From contig NZ_JBFTXJ020000011.1 of the NCBI RefSeq assembly GCF_041379945.2, positions 62,001 to 126,000 of the forward strand: DNA of 64,000 bases, in the 5' to 3' direction. Positions 55,988-64,000 of this stretch are shown here, one piece after another. A model generated the notes under the pieces. That model searched no databases and was not told the DNA's origin. It worked only from the letters and a program-made list of their open reading frames with translations. The position numbers and the translations under genes are program-made. The stretch is from Aneurinibacillus sp. REN35. GTDB lineage: Bacteria > Bacillota > Bacilli > Aneurinibacillales > Aneurinibacillaceae. Each line of letters starts with the position of its first letter. Position 1 is the stretch's first letter.

Positions 55988-56971
55988 ATGGACAGCACAA
56001 CAGGAAAGCGCCAGGAGCTTGCAACATTTGCCGGAGGCTGCTTCTGGTGTATGGTCAGCCCGTTCGAAGAGATGCCGGGCATCGAAAGCGTAGTATCCGG
56101 CTACACAGGCGGCCATAAGGAAAACCCCACCTATGAAGAAGTATGCTCGGAGACGACAGGGCATTATGAGGCGGTACAAATCACATTTGATCCGGACGTA
56201 TTTCCGTACGAAAAGCTGCTGGATATTTACTGGCAGCAGATCGATCCGACCGATCCCGGCGGCCAGTTTCATGATCGAGGCCAGTCGTATCAAACGGTGA
56301 TTTTTTATCACAGTGAAGAGCAGAGACTGGCAGCGGAAGCATCGAAAAAAGCGCTGGCAGACAGCGGACGCTTCACCAAGCCCATCGCAACCAAAATTCT
56401 GCCTGCAAGCACGTTCTATTCGGCAGAAGACTATCATCAAGGGTATCACAAGAAGAATCCGCTTCATTATAAGATGTACCGCAGAGGATCAGGCCGTGAA
56501 GCCTTCATTGAAGAGGCGTGGGGACCGACGCGTAATAAAGCACTGCTTAAGGAGCGACTGACTCCGATGCAATATGAAGTAACACAGAATAACGGCACAG
56601 AGCCGCCGTTCCGCAATGAATATTGGGATAATAAGCGGGAGGGGCTCTATGTGGATATCATCTCAGGCAAGCCGCTTTTCAGCTCGCTTGATAAGTTTGA
56701 TTCTGGATGTGGCTGGCCGAGCTTCACGAAGCCGCTGGTAGAAGAAGATATTGAAGAGAAGTCAGATTATAGCCATTTCATGGTTCGTACCGAAGTGCGG
56801 AGCAAGGAATCAGACTCGCATCTAGGCCATGTATTTAACGACGGACCGGCTCCAACCGGATTGCGCTACTGTATCAATTCCGCATCATTGCGCTTTATTC
56901 CAAAAGAAGAGATGGAGCGAGAAGGCTACGGTCAATACTTGCATCTATTTGACGAAAATAAAAAGATATAA
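55988..56971 (+). CDS. msrAB: Bifunctional methionine sulfoxide reductase MsrA-MsrB (327 aa)
   Basis: Reduces both stereoisomers of methionine sulfoxide in oxidatively damaged proteins. The MsrA domain (residues 8-165) has catalytic Cys in AGGCFWCMV and the [11 protein letters not shown] and [13 protein letters not shown] motifs. The MsrB domain (about 180-320) has SGCGWPSF and the catalytic Cys in GLRYCINS. No CxxC zinc pairs are seen in MsrB. ATG 55988 is preferred; the in-frame ATG 55967 lacks a ribosome binding site. Confidence 0.94.
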   Translation: MDSTTGKRQELATFAGGCFWCMVSPFEEMPGIESVVSGYTGGHKENPTYEEVCSETTGHYEAVQITFDPDVFPYEKLLDIYWQQIDPTDPGGQFHDRGQSYQTVIFYHSEEQRLAAEASKKALADSGRFTKPIATKILPASTFYSAEDYHQGYHKKNPLHYKMYRRGSGREAFIEEAWGPTRNKALLKERLTPMQYEVTQNNGTEPPFRNEYWDNKREGLYVDIISGKPLFSSLDKFDSGCGWPSFTKPLVEEDIEEKSDYSHFMVRTEVRSKESDSHLGHVFNDGPAPTGLRYCINSASLRFIPKEEMEREGYGQYLHLFDENKKI

Positions 56972-56995
56972 TATATACGATATTGTGGATAGTTG

Positions 56996-57023
56996 GTCAC
57001 ACCTGTGGGGTGTGGCTTTTTTT
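56996..57023 (+). terminator. Intrinsic terminator of msrAB
   Basis: GTCACACC (56996-57003) pairs with GGGTGTGGC (57008-57016), followed by T7. Confidence 0.9.
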
Positions 57024-57097
57024 ATGCAAACACAGTTAGCGAATGCACTGAAAATTTGCACAACGCAAAAAAATATTGCAGGCCTATATGCAAGAAA

Positions 57098-57565
57098 ATG
57101 ACGTATATGGACCCTGATAAGAGAGCGCGTATTATCATTTTCTATGCCCCTCCCTACCTTCCACATAATTATTTGAATAAGAAAAAAGAGAAGGATCGTG
57201 AGCTGCTTGCCATCATCGAGGAAGTTTTGGAGACCGTAGAAGAAAAGACTGGAGAACGTTTTGTCCTAAAAAAATTTTTTCCATATTTAGCGGATGGAAG
57301 CTTTCTATCTTTGCATGAAACGGATGAAGAAATCCTTTCATTAATTAAGAATTTTCCTCAATGGCATCAGATCTATCCCGTTCCTGTGAATGATATTCGA
57401 GACTTGAATATTGCCTCCGTAAACATTGGTGTCTATGGAAAAGACGGACATAAATGGACGGAGCGGGTATATAAGCCATATACATTCGGCGTACTTCCCA
57501 GCTTAATTCGCGCAGTTACGTATCGCCTGTTACATTGTCAGTCAGAAATGACGGTGAGCAGATAA
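57098..57565 (+). pseudogene. C-terminal fragment of a RocB-like M20 peptidase
   Basis: About 155 residues reading MTYMDPDKRARIIIFYAPPY at the start and SVNIGVYGKDGHKWTERVY then KPYTFGVLPSLIRAVTYRLL near the end. This matches the last quarter of RocB arginine-utilisation peptidases (about 550 aa). The catalytic N-terminal part is absent from the upstream sequence, which is occupied by the msrAB terminator. So this is a decayed remnant. No good ribosome binding site is seen. Family recognition is by eye. Confidence 0.65.
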
Positions 57566-57584
57566 ACATACAAGAAGATAGCGA

Positions 57585-57621
57585 GGTCAGTCTGCATTTC
57601 AACGGCAGGCTGGCCCTTTTT
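57585..57621 (+). terminator. Intrinsic terminator upstream of the glpP locus
   Basis: GGTCAGTCTGC (57585-57595) pairs with GCAGGCTGGCC (57605-57615) with wobbles. T5 follows. Confidence 0.85.
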
Positions 57622-57723
57622 GCAAATAACATACAATTTTTTAACAATTTATTTATTCTGCCATAACAATGCGGCTGTATTGTATAAGTAACAAGTGAAT
57701 ACGACAAGGTTGGAGTCTAGGAG

Positions 57724-57821
57724 AAACCTCAAATAGAACTTACAAGATAGCCGTTCGTGTACTGCGTTTGCGCGGTATATGAATGCTGCTTGCACGCTGT
57801 AATTCTATTTAAGGTTTTTTT
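57724..57821 (+). promoter_or_regulatory. Terminator-type leader of glpP, likely GlpP antitermination target
   Basis: AAACCTCAAATAGAACTTA (57724-57742) pairs with TAATTCTATTTAAGGTTT (57800-57817), and T7 (57815-57821) follows. It thus forms a long terminator stem with an internal imperfect hairpin, 20 bases before the glpP start. In B. subtilis, GlpP with glycerol 3-phosphate prevents termination at such stems ahead of glpFK, glpD and glpTQ. Here it would regulate its own operon. Binding is inferred. Confidence 0.65.
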
Positions 57822-57840
57822 GTTTGAGGAGGAGCGCATT

Positions 57841-58446
57841 GTGAATCGTACAGACTTTTATACAAAGCTTGCAAACAGCAGAAAGATCGCTTCGATCAAA
57901 GATGAGAGACTGCTTGAAAAAGCACTTGAAGCCGATGTAGGTTCCGTTGTCCTGTCGGTTGGAAATGTAGGTAATATTGCGCGCTACGTACAGCTTTATA
58001 AAGCGAAAGGAATTCCTGTGTTCGTTCATCCGGAGAGGATCGGTGGGATGAGCCAAGATAAGGATGGTATTGCATTTCTAGCCAGATGTGTAAGGCCGGA
58101 TGGCATTGTGACTACCCGCAACAGTCTAATCAAGCAAGCGAAAAAGCAGGGGCTTCTGACCGTTCAACGCTTCTTTTTGATTGATAGTGATGCGATTATC
58201 TCAATCAAAAACTCGGTTCAGGAGACAGAGCCGGATGCGATAGAGATTATGCCGGCGCTTCTGCCCGAATTCATTATGGAATTTCGCAGCCAGCTCTCCA
58301 TACCTATTATTGCCGGGGGATTGCTGTCAAATCGGCAGCAGATGAATGAAGCGCTGCATTATGGAGCCATCGCTGTATCTATGGGAAATCACCGATTATG
58401 GAAGGAGAAGATGAAGAATGAACGCTATCCGCTGCCTGCTGTTTGA
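57841..58446 (+). CDS. glpP: Glycerol-3-phosphate-responsive antiterminator GlpP (201 aa)
   Basis: An RNA-binding antiterminator with a TIM-barrel-like fold, active when bound to glycerol 3-phosphate. Family motifs: PDGIVTTRNSLIKQAKKQGL near residue 88, RFFLIDSDAI and IEIMPALLPEFI, PIIAGGLLSNRQQMNEALHYGAIAVSMGN. Length matches B. subtilis GlpP (about 192 aa). GTG 57841 follows GAGGAGGAG with 8 bases; the open frame upstream runs through the leader terminator and is not coding. First gene of a glycerol-phosphate operon. Confidence 0.93.
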   Translation: MNRTDFYTKLANSRKIASIKDERLLEKALEADVGSVVLSVGNVGNIARYVQLYKAKGIPVFVHPERIGGMSQDKDGIAFLARCVRPDGIVTTRNSLIKQAKKQGLLTVQRFFLIDSDAIISIKNSVQETEPDAIEIMPALLPEFIMEFRSQLSIPIIAGGLLSNRQQMNEALHYGAIAVSMGNHRLWKEKMKNERYPLPAV

Positions 58447-59080
58447 TCTGGATGGAACACTGCTTGATAGCCGTGATTCTGTAGTAGATGCAGTATATGC
58501 TACGGCAGAGGCACACGTGCCGGGTCAGTTTACAAGAGAAGCCATCATGATGCGCTTTGGTGAATCGTTCGATGAATTCGTGGAAGTAATCGAGGTATCA
58601 CTGGGCGGAAGATATACGAGAGAGCAGGTGTTTCAGTATTATTTCGAGCACCTGAATACGTATCATGATCGTACGATTCGTCTTTTTCCAGGTATTCAAG
58701 AAGGATTATATACATTAAAAGAGGCGGGGTATTCTCTCGGCGTTGTGACGAATAAGCAGCGGGATTTTACAATGCGCGGGTTGCAGATTGCGGGGATTCA
58801 GTCCTTCTTTGATTCGGTTGTGACTATTGATGATGTAAGCGCGGGAAAGCCTGCAGCAGAACCAATACTACGGGCTATGGCAGAGCTTAGAGCATTGCCT
58901 GCTGAGACGGTGATGATTGGTGATAGCAAATATGATGTCCTTGCAGCCAAGGCTTCTGGCGTAAGCAGTGTATTGCTTGATTGGTATGAAGCCGTTCATG
59001 ATATTTCCATATGTCCGGACCATTACTTTCTGAATTTCCAAGACCTTGTGAGCGAATTGACGCTGCAAAAAACGAAATGA
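58418..59080 (+). CDS. HAD-superfamily phosphatase (220 aa)
   Basis: A Mg-dependent phosphohydrolase of the phosphoglycolate/PpaX type. Motif I DLDGTLLDS (Asp10, Asp12), motif II VVTNK, motif III K-x-GKP and motif IV GDSKYD are all present, with an alpha-helical cap domain. It overlaps glpP by 29 bases. In this operon a glycerol-3-phosphate phosphatase role is plausible but unproven; phosphoglycolate or pyrophosphate are alternatives. Confidence 0.88.
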   Translation: MNAIRCLLFDLDGTLLDSRDSVVDAVYATAEAHVPGQFTREAIMMRFGESFDEFVEVIEVSLGGRYTREQVFQYYFEHLNTYHDRTIRLFPGIQEGLYTLKEAGYSLGVVTNKQRDFTMRGLQIAGIQSFFDSVVTIDDVSAGKPAAEPILRAMAELRALPAETVMIGDSKYDVLAAKASGVSSVLLDWYEAVHDISICPDHYFLNFQDLVSELTLQKTK

Positions 59081-59096
59081 GAGGAGTGGGGATAAG

Positions 59097-60164
59097 ATGG
59101 CACACGTTACGTTAAAGCAAATTAGCAAAAAGTATGAAAGTCAAACAGTAATTGAACGTCTTGATTTAGCCATTCCAGACGGTTCATTTACTGTACTCGT
59201 CGGGCCGTCCGGATGTGGTAAATCAACGACACTGCGCATGATTGCCGGATTAGAAACGATCACCGCTGGAGAGTTGTGGATCGGAGGGGAGCAGGTGAAC
59301 CATCTGCCGCCGGGAAAGAGAGATGTGGCGATGGTATTCCAGAACTACGCATTGTATCCAACCATGAACGTATTCGACAACATTGGTTTTGGACTTCGGA
59401 ACAGAGGCATATCCCGTGCAGAAACGAAAAAACAGGTAGAAGAAATCGCTGAGGTAGTTGGACTGGCGGACTTTTTATATCGCAAGCCTTCCCAACTATC
59501 CGGTGGCCAGCGGCAGCGGGTAGCCCTAGCCCGTGCCATGGTGAAAAAGCCTAAAGTATTTCTGATGGACGAGCCGTTGTCTAATCTGGATGCAAAGCTG
59601 CGCAATCAGATGCGAGTGGAGCTGACAGCGCTGCATAAGCAGATGGGGACAACATTCGTCTATGTGACACATGATCAGGTAGAAGCAATGACGATGGGCG
59701 ACCAGATTGTGGTGATGAATCAGGGCAAGATCCAGCAGATTGCCTCTCCGATTGATCTATATTCCATGCCGGAGAATTTATTTGTAGCTCAATTCATCGG
59801 ATCTCCTCCCATGAATGTAATCGCATCTGCTAACCATTCTTCCTGTGTCATTGGATTTCGTCCGGAGAAAGCAAATATCGATGTGCAAACGGGAATCTCT
59901 TCTGATAAAGGAGGCGGGCTTGTGCTTGACGGTACGCTTGCATCAAGAGAAATACTTGGCTCTGAGCTTTTGTATCATGTCGAGACGGGCTGCGGGCGGA
60001 TTATTGTCAAAGGCAGTACGGAGAGCATTATCGAAATCGGAACGAACGTACGAATAATGGTAGATGCCAAGCACTTATACTTTTTTGATAGCAAAACCGG
60101 TGCAAAATTGGCTGGTGAGAAGGTACGAGGTATAGCCAATGCTGTAGTAGGAGGCATCGCATAA
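59097..60164 (+). CDS. ugpC: Glycerol-phosphate ABC importer ATPase, UgpC/MalK type (355 aa)
   Basis: Walker A GPSGCGKST (residues 36-44), Q-loop VFQNYALYP, signature LSGGQRQRVALARAM, Walker B VFLMDEP and H-loop THDQ. The C-terminal half (about 240-355, IGFRPEKANIDV...) is the TOBE-type regulatory domain of the sugar-importer class. Its stop overlaps the ugpA start by one base, so the two are coupled. Fits UgpC; the glycerol-phosphate specificity is inferred from operon partners glpP and glpQ. Confidence 0.9.
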   Translation: MAHVTLKQISKKYESQTVIERLDLAIPDGSFTVLVGPSGCGKSTTLRMIAGLETITAGELWIGGEQVNHLPPGKRDVAMVFQNYALYPTMNVFDNIGFGLRNRGISRAETKKQVEEIAEVVGLADFLYRKPSQLSGGQRQRVALARAMVKKPKVFLMDEPLSNLDAKLRNQMRVELTALHKQMGTTFVYVTHDQVEAMTMGDQIVVMNQGKIQQIASPIDLYSMPENLFVAQFIGSPPMNVIASANHSSCVIGFRPEKANIDVQTGISSDKGGGLVLDGTLASREILGSELLYHVETGCGRIIVKGSTESIIEIGTNVRIMVDAKHLYFFDSKTGAKLAGEKVRGIANAVVGGIA

Positions 60165-61123
60165 TGCAGAATGAAGCAATGGCAAAAACAGATATAGAAG
60201 GATTGAGCGCTTCCTATACGCAGACCAGCGGCCAGCCTGCACCTATGATGGAGCGTTGGGAAAAAATTCGGCCTTATGTCTATGTGGCACCGGCCCTGCT
60301 ATTTTTTGCTCTATTCTTCTTCTATCCGATTGGCTATGTCATCTACCTTAGTTTCCATGATTGGTCGCTGCTGAATCTCGAAGCAAAAGAGTGGGTAGGT
60401 TTTGCTAACTTCGCCGACTTATTCAAGGAGCAAGAGTTCTATCAGGTGGTCTTGAATACGGGAATCTTTACTGTACTTACGGTAGCGCTTGGCATCGGAC
60501 TTGCCTTTTTGCTGGCTCTTTGGCTGAATCGAAAGGCAAAAATCTATGGAATTATTCAGGGAACAATCTTCAGTCCGCATATCATCTCGCTTGTGTCTGT
60601 ATCAATGTTATGGATGTGGATGATGGACCCGCAGTACGGCTTGTTAAATGCGGTTCTTGAAGCTGTAGGATTGCCTGCGTATACGTGGTTGAGCGATACG
60701 AAAAGCGCACTGCTCTCCCTTGTGCTGGTCAGCGTGTGGAAAGTTGTAGGCTACAATACGATTGTATTCATTGCTGGGCTGCAGAGTATTCCGCGTGATA
60801 TTTATGAGGCAGCAGAACTTGACCGGGCTTCACGTCTTAAAACATTGTACAACATTACGATTCCTATGCTTTCGCCAACGATCTTTTTCCTGCTGGTAAT
60901 CAATACGATCTCGTCCTTCCAGGTATTCGATACGATTGCGATTATGACGCAGGGTGGTCCTGTTAACAGTACAAATATGCTTGTCTACTATATTTATGAA
61001 CAAGGTATGGATTTCTTCAACGGAGGTATTGCTTCTGCCGCCTCTGTAATTCTGCTCATACTTGTCGGTGTGCTGACATGCATTCATTTTGCTTTTATGT
61101 CCCGGCGCGTTCATTACCGTTAA
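60164..61123 (+). CDS. ugpA: Glycerol-phosphate ABC importer permease UgpA-like (319 aa)
   Basis: A six-span permease with a long cytoplasmic N-terminus. The MalF/UgpA-type EAA loop EAAELDRASRLKTLYNITIPMLSPT (residues ~211-235) contacts the ATPase. Membrane helices at about 37-60, 100-125, 135-160, 180-200, 245-265 and 288-310. UgpE follows after 24 bases. Confidence 0.9.
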   Translation: MQNEAMAKTDIEGLSASYTQTSGQPAPMMERWEKIRPYVYVAPALLFFALFFFYPIGYVIYLSFHDWSLLNLEAKEWVGFANFADLFKEQEFYQVVLNTGIFTVLTVALGIGLAFLLALWLNRKAKIYGIIQGTIFSPHIISLVSVSMLWMWMMDPQYGLLNAVLEAVGLPAYTWLSDTKSALLSLVLVSVWKVVGYNTIVFIAGLQSIPRDIYEAAELDRASRLKTLYNITIPMLSPTIFFLLVINTISSFQVFDTIAIMTQGGPVNSTNMLVYYIYEQGMDFFNGGIASAASVILLILVGVLTCIHFAFMSRRVHYR

Positions 61124-61147
61124 TACCGGAAGATAAGGAGGGCATGT

Positions 61148-61975
61148 ATGTATTCCGCTCGTCTCTATGTATATAAAACAATCGAATGGCTGCTTCTGCT
61201 AAGCGTCGCGCTTATCTTCGTATTTCCCTTTCTATGGATGGCGCTGACCGCTTTTAAGACACTGCCGGAAGTGTTTCAATTTCCCCCGGCTCTTCTGCCG
61301 GAGTCCTGGCAATTCAAAAACGTTGCGATTGCCTGGCAATCAGGTCCGTTTCTTACATATTTGGTGAATAGTCTGATCGTTGCAGTAGCCATTTTGGCTT
61401 TGCAGGTGCTTACGGCTGTCCCGGCCGCTTATGCGTTTGCCAGGTATAATTTCAAAGGCCGGAACATGCTGTTCGGGTTGACGCTTGTCGCACTTATGAT
61501 TCCGCCTCAAGTGATCTTTCTACCGATCTATGTATTCATGAGTGAATGGAATCTTGTTAACACGCTCTGGTCGTTGATTTTGCCTTATGGAGCCAGCGCT
61601 TTTGGCATATTTCTGCTTAGGCAATCATTTATGCAGGTGCCGGATGAGGTGATTGAAGCGGCTCGACTTGATAATGCCAGCGAGTGGAGAATCATGTGGA
61701 GAGTAATGGTGCCGATGGCTAAGCCGGTTCTCGTCACATTTGGTCTTTTTAGCTTTATCTATCATTGGAATGATTATTTCTGGCCGCTTATTATGACGAA
61801 TAATGAACAGGTCCGTACGCTGCCGATCGGGGTGGCGATGATGAAATCAACAGAGGGTGACATGCTGTGGCACGTAATTATGGCAGGCAATATGATTCTA
61901 GTTGTCCCGATTTTGTTGATCTTCTTCTTCGCTCAGCGGCACATTATTAGCGCATTTGTCTATCAATCTAAGTAA
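61148..61975 (+). CDS. ugpE: Glycerol-phosphate ABC importer permease UgpE-like (275 aa)
   Basis: A second six-span permease, MalG/UgpE type, with EAA loop EAARLDNASEWRIMWRVMVPMAKP near residue 175 and PFLWMALTAFKTLPEVFQFPP near the N-terminus. Ends in the conserved HIISAFVYQSK. ATG 61148; upstream AAGGAGGG. Forms the membrane channel with UgpA. Confidence 0.9.
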   Translation: MYSARLYVYKTIEWLLLLSVALIFVFPFLWMALTAFKTLPEVFQFPPALLPESWQFKNVAIAWQSGPFLTYLVNSLIVAVAILALQVLTAVPAAYAFARYNFKGRNMLFGLTLVALMIPPQVIFLPIYVFMSEWNLVNTLWSLILPYGASAFGIFLLRQSFMQVPDEVIEAARLDNASEWRIMWRVMVPMAKPVLVTFGLFSFIYHWNDYFWPLIMTNNEQVRTLPIGVAMMKSTEGDMLWHVIMAGNMILVVPILLIFFFAQRHIISAFVYQSK

Positions 61976-62036
61976 GAAAAAAGGCTTTACAGGAACAATG
62001 TTCCGAAAAAATATATAGGAGAGAGGAAGATCAGGT

Positions 62037-63344
62037 ATGAAAAGGTGGGTTACTGCTTCATTGACAATGTTGTTAAGTGCATCATTACTGGTTACCGGAT
62101 GTTCAAGCCAGTCCGCTAAGACGGGCGGGGCAGCGGAAGGAGCACAGGCGGCAGCCGATGGCAAGCCGGTCCAAATCGATTTCTGGTATTCACTCGGCGG
62201 TAACAACGGGAAAAAAATTGAAGAGATGACCAAGAAATTCAATGAGACACATAAAGATATCATCGTAAAACCGGCCTATCAGGGCGACTATTATCAAAAT
62301 CATGCGAAAGTATTGTCTGCGGTAACGGCTGGCAACCAGCCTGATGTAACGATGGTAGAAGCGGGCGTTGTTGGTACGTTTGCGGATGCCAAAGTACTAG
62401 AAGATCTCGGCCCATATGCCAAAGACATGGAGAAGAAATACATTCCGGGTCTTATGGGGAACTCGTATTGGAAAGACAAGCTGTATGCTGTCCCGTTTAA
62501 TCGCTCCACACCGCTCTTATATGTGAACCGTGATCTGCTCAAGAAGGCAGGGCTTGATCCGGCCGGTCCGAAAACATGGAATGAGCTTATTGAATATTCA
62601 CGTAAGCTAACGCAAAAAGAAGGCGGCAAAACAAAAACATACGGCTTCTCCACACCGATTGACATCTGGTTCTATGAAGCACTGGTTTTCCAGAACGGCG
62701 GAAAAATTCTTAGTGAAGACGGAAAGCAGCTTGCTTTAAACAATGAAGCAGGCAAGGCACCGCTTGAGCTATGGACGAATATGGTGAAGGAAGGCATTAT
62801 GAAGAATCCTCCAGGGGAAAAATATAATGCGTGGGATGTAGCGAAGCAGGATTTCCTCAACGGTCAGGTAGCGATGATCTTTACTTCCACAGGTGATTTA
62901 AAAGCGCTTGAATCGACCGCTTCTTTTGATGTGGGTACGGCATTTCTGCCGGCTGGCAAGACATACGGTGCACCGACTGGCGGTGCGAATCTAGTGATGC
63001 TCTCCAAGTCTTCGGATGAAGAGAAGAAAGCTGCATGGGAATTCATGAAATGGATGACAGATACACCGCAGACAATTGACTGGTCGCTTGCTTCCGGGTA
63101 TATGCCAGCAACGAGTGAAGCGGTAGCATCGAAGCAGATGCAGGATGTATATAAGGAAAGACCGAATCTGAAGGTAGCGGTTGACCAGCTTGAATATGCA
63201 ACCGCCCGCCCAATGGTACCTGGCTACAAGGAAATGCAGGAAGTCATCATGGCGGAACTGCAGCGTGTGATGCTCGGTCAGGCTACTCCGGATGAAGCAA
63301 TTGCCGCCATGGAGAAGAAAGCAGAGAAAACATTGAAGAAATAA
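62037..63344 (+). CDS. ugpB: Glycerol-phosphate ABC importer substrate-binding lipoprotein, UgpB-like (435 aa)
   Basis: Captures the substrate outside the membrane. A lipoprotein signal ends LLVTGC (Cys22). The mature protein opens QIDFWYSLGGNNGKKIEEM, the WY-SLGG pattern of UgpB, and DVTMVEAG and NGGKILSEDGK follow as in glycerol-3-phosphate-binding members of family 1. The 61-base gap after ugpE holds a GGAAC-AAT-GTTCC stem (61992-62004) that may let this gene be expressed more strongly. Confidence 0.9.
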   Translation: MKRWVTASLTMLLSASLLVTGCSSQSAKTGGAAEGAQAAADGKPVQIDFWYSLGGNNGKKIEEMTKKFNETHKDIIVKPAYQGDYYQNHAKVLSAVTAGNQPDVTMVEAGVVGTFADAKVLEDLGPYAKDMEKKYIPGLMGNSYWKDKLYAVPFNRSTPLLYVNRDLLKKAGLDPAGPKTWNELIEYSRKLTQKEGGKTKTYGFSTPIDIWFYEALVFQNGGKILSEDGKQLALNNEAGKAPLELWTNMVKEGIMKNPPGEKYNAWDVAKQDFLNGQVAMIFTSTGDLKALESTASFDVGTAFLPAGKTYGAPTGGANLVMLSKSSDEEKKAAWEFMKWMTDTPQTIDWSLASGYMPATSEAVASKQMQDVYKERPNLKVAVDQLEYATARPMVPGYKEMQEVIMAELQRVMLGQATPDEAIAAMEKKAEKTLKK

Positions 63345-63361
63345 CCAAGGAGGATGATCAT

Positions 63362-64000
63362 ATGAATGTTTGTATGGCTCATCGAGGCTGGTCCGGTCAA
63401 GCCCCGGAGAATACGCTTGCTGCTGTGCGGCTCGCACTTACACACCCTGATATTACAGCAATGGAGATTGATGTACAGCTTTCAAAAGATGAGGTTCCGG
63501 TTGTTATGCATGATTTTACGCTAGGACGCACTGTGCATGCGAGTGGTACGGTACGAGATTATACCTTAGAAGAGTTGAAGCGCTTCGACGCGGGTTCCTG
63601 GTTCGATCATTCGTTCACAAATGAAACGATACCATCACTTGAAGAGGTGCTAAAAGAGGTACAGGGCAAGCTGCATCTAAATATTGAATTAAAAACTGCC
63701 GGCGATATGTATCCGGGTCTGGAAGAGAAGGTGGTCGAGCTGGTACGAGCGCATGGGATGGAAGATGAGGTATGGATCACTTCATTTGACCATGATGCAA
63801 TTAAACGGGTACATAAACTGGCACCTGAATTGAAAAAAGGGTTAATTTTTGGCGGGAAATCAACCCTCTTGCGAGAGCAGTTGGCGGAGACGGGTGCGAC
63901 GATTCTCTCCATTCCGTATCCGTATCTGACGCGTGACTTTGTAAGTGAGATGCATGCTGAAGGCTATACGGTAGTCGCTTGGACGGTGGATGAACCAGCT
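63362..64000 (+). CDS. glpQ: Glycerophosphodiester phosphodiesterase, partial (213 residues seen)
   Basis: Releases glycerol 3-phosphate from deacylated phospholipids. The family catalytic HRGxxxxxPENT (HRGWSGQAPENT) is at residues 7-18; MEIDVQLSKDEVPVVMHD supplies the metal-binding Glu/Asp and catalytic His. It runs off the window end, with 213 codons of about 240-250. No signal peptide, so cytoplasmic like UgpQ, hydrolysing imported diesters. ATG 63362 follows AGGAGG. The missing C-terminus is outside the window. Confidence 0.93.
   Translation, partial: MNVCMAHRGWSGQAPENTLAAVRLALTHPDITAMEIDVQLSKDEVPVVMHDFTLGRTVHASGTVRDYTLEELKRFDAGSWFDHSFTNETIPSLEEVLKEVQGKLHLNIELKTAGDMYPGLEEKVVELVRAHGMEDEVWITSFDHDAIKRVHKLAPELKKGLIFGGKSTLLREQLAETGATILSIPYPYLTRDFVSEMHAEGYTVVAWTVDEPA

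Noticed and set aside
57757-57840. N-terminal extension of glpP to 57757
   Set aside because: The extension lies in the leader terminator and its T run, and the strong ribosome binding site belongs to GTG 57841.

Overview
The window comes from a low-to-mid-GC Gram-positive bacterium of the order Bacillales. The evidence is the strong AGGAGG-type ribosome binding sites, many TTG and GTG starts, intrinsic terminators after most transcription units, and a gene set typical of that order: qoxABCD quinol oxidase, HelD, CshA, YwbE, GlpP, PdxK, OdhAB and a GltC-like regulator. An Aneurinibacillus/Brevibacillus/Paenibacillus-type relative is plausible, but the genus is inferred, not shown. No rRNA, tRNA, CRISPR array, prophage or intact transposase gene was seen.

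Layout. 1-2.8 kb: a protein with two nearly identical Ig-like repeats, a small basic unknown protein and an SDR oxidoreductase. 2.8-6.4 kb (minus strand): a compact operon of a GNAT-like protein, an ABC exporter fused to a cyclic-nucleotide-binding domain, a second GNAT-like protein and a 36-residue peptide gene with an excellent ribosome binding site, closed by a strong bidirectional terminator. This is the best candidate here for an undescribed peptide modification/export system. It is divergent from an OmpR-type two-component system (6.7-9.65 kb), and the shared gap holds several repeats and palindromes. 9.8-19.5 kb: a DUF6773-like membrane protein with an XRE regulator, RluF-type pseudouridine synthase, a SWIM-SNF2 helicase, aldo/keto reductase, homocysteine methyltransferase, glutamate dehydrogenase and small unknown proteins. 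19.5-23.4 kb: a MITE-like repeat, a broken anti-sigma-like remnant, then a Fur-box-controlled ferric iron ABC transporter. 23.4-28.4 kb (minus): 2-oxoglutarate dehydrogenase E1/E2 and a SIMPL-domain protein.

28.5-42.3 kb is rich in helicases: HelD, CshA behind a structured leader RNA, a PLD-helicase-DUF3427 protein paired with a Nudix hydrolase, and HrpB, interspersed with a methyltransferase, a LysR regulator and YwbE. 42.5-51.2 kb: a sodium:amino-acid symporter, glutaminyl-tRNA synthetase (unusual in Bacilli), a MarR regulator with a flavodoxin-like target, pyridoxine kinase, and a TetR regulator whose operator is repeated before both its own gene and the downstream NAD(P)-binding protein gene. 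51.5-55.4 kb: qoxABCD, the cytochrome aa3 quinol oxidase.

55.4-57.6 kb holds two decayed genes (a frameshifted yjbQ and a C-terminal rocB fragment) around an msrAB fusion. 57.7-64.0 kb is a glycerol-phosphate locus. A long terminator stem precedes glpP (antiterminator), followed by a HAD phosphatase, a ugpCAEB-type ABC importer and a glycerophosphodiester phosphodiesterase cut by the window end. Together these would hydrolyse glycerophosphodiesters, import glycerol 3-phosphate compounds and control their own expression through GlpP.
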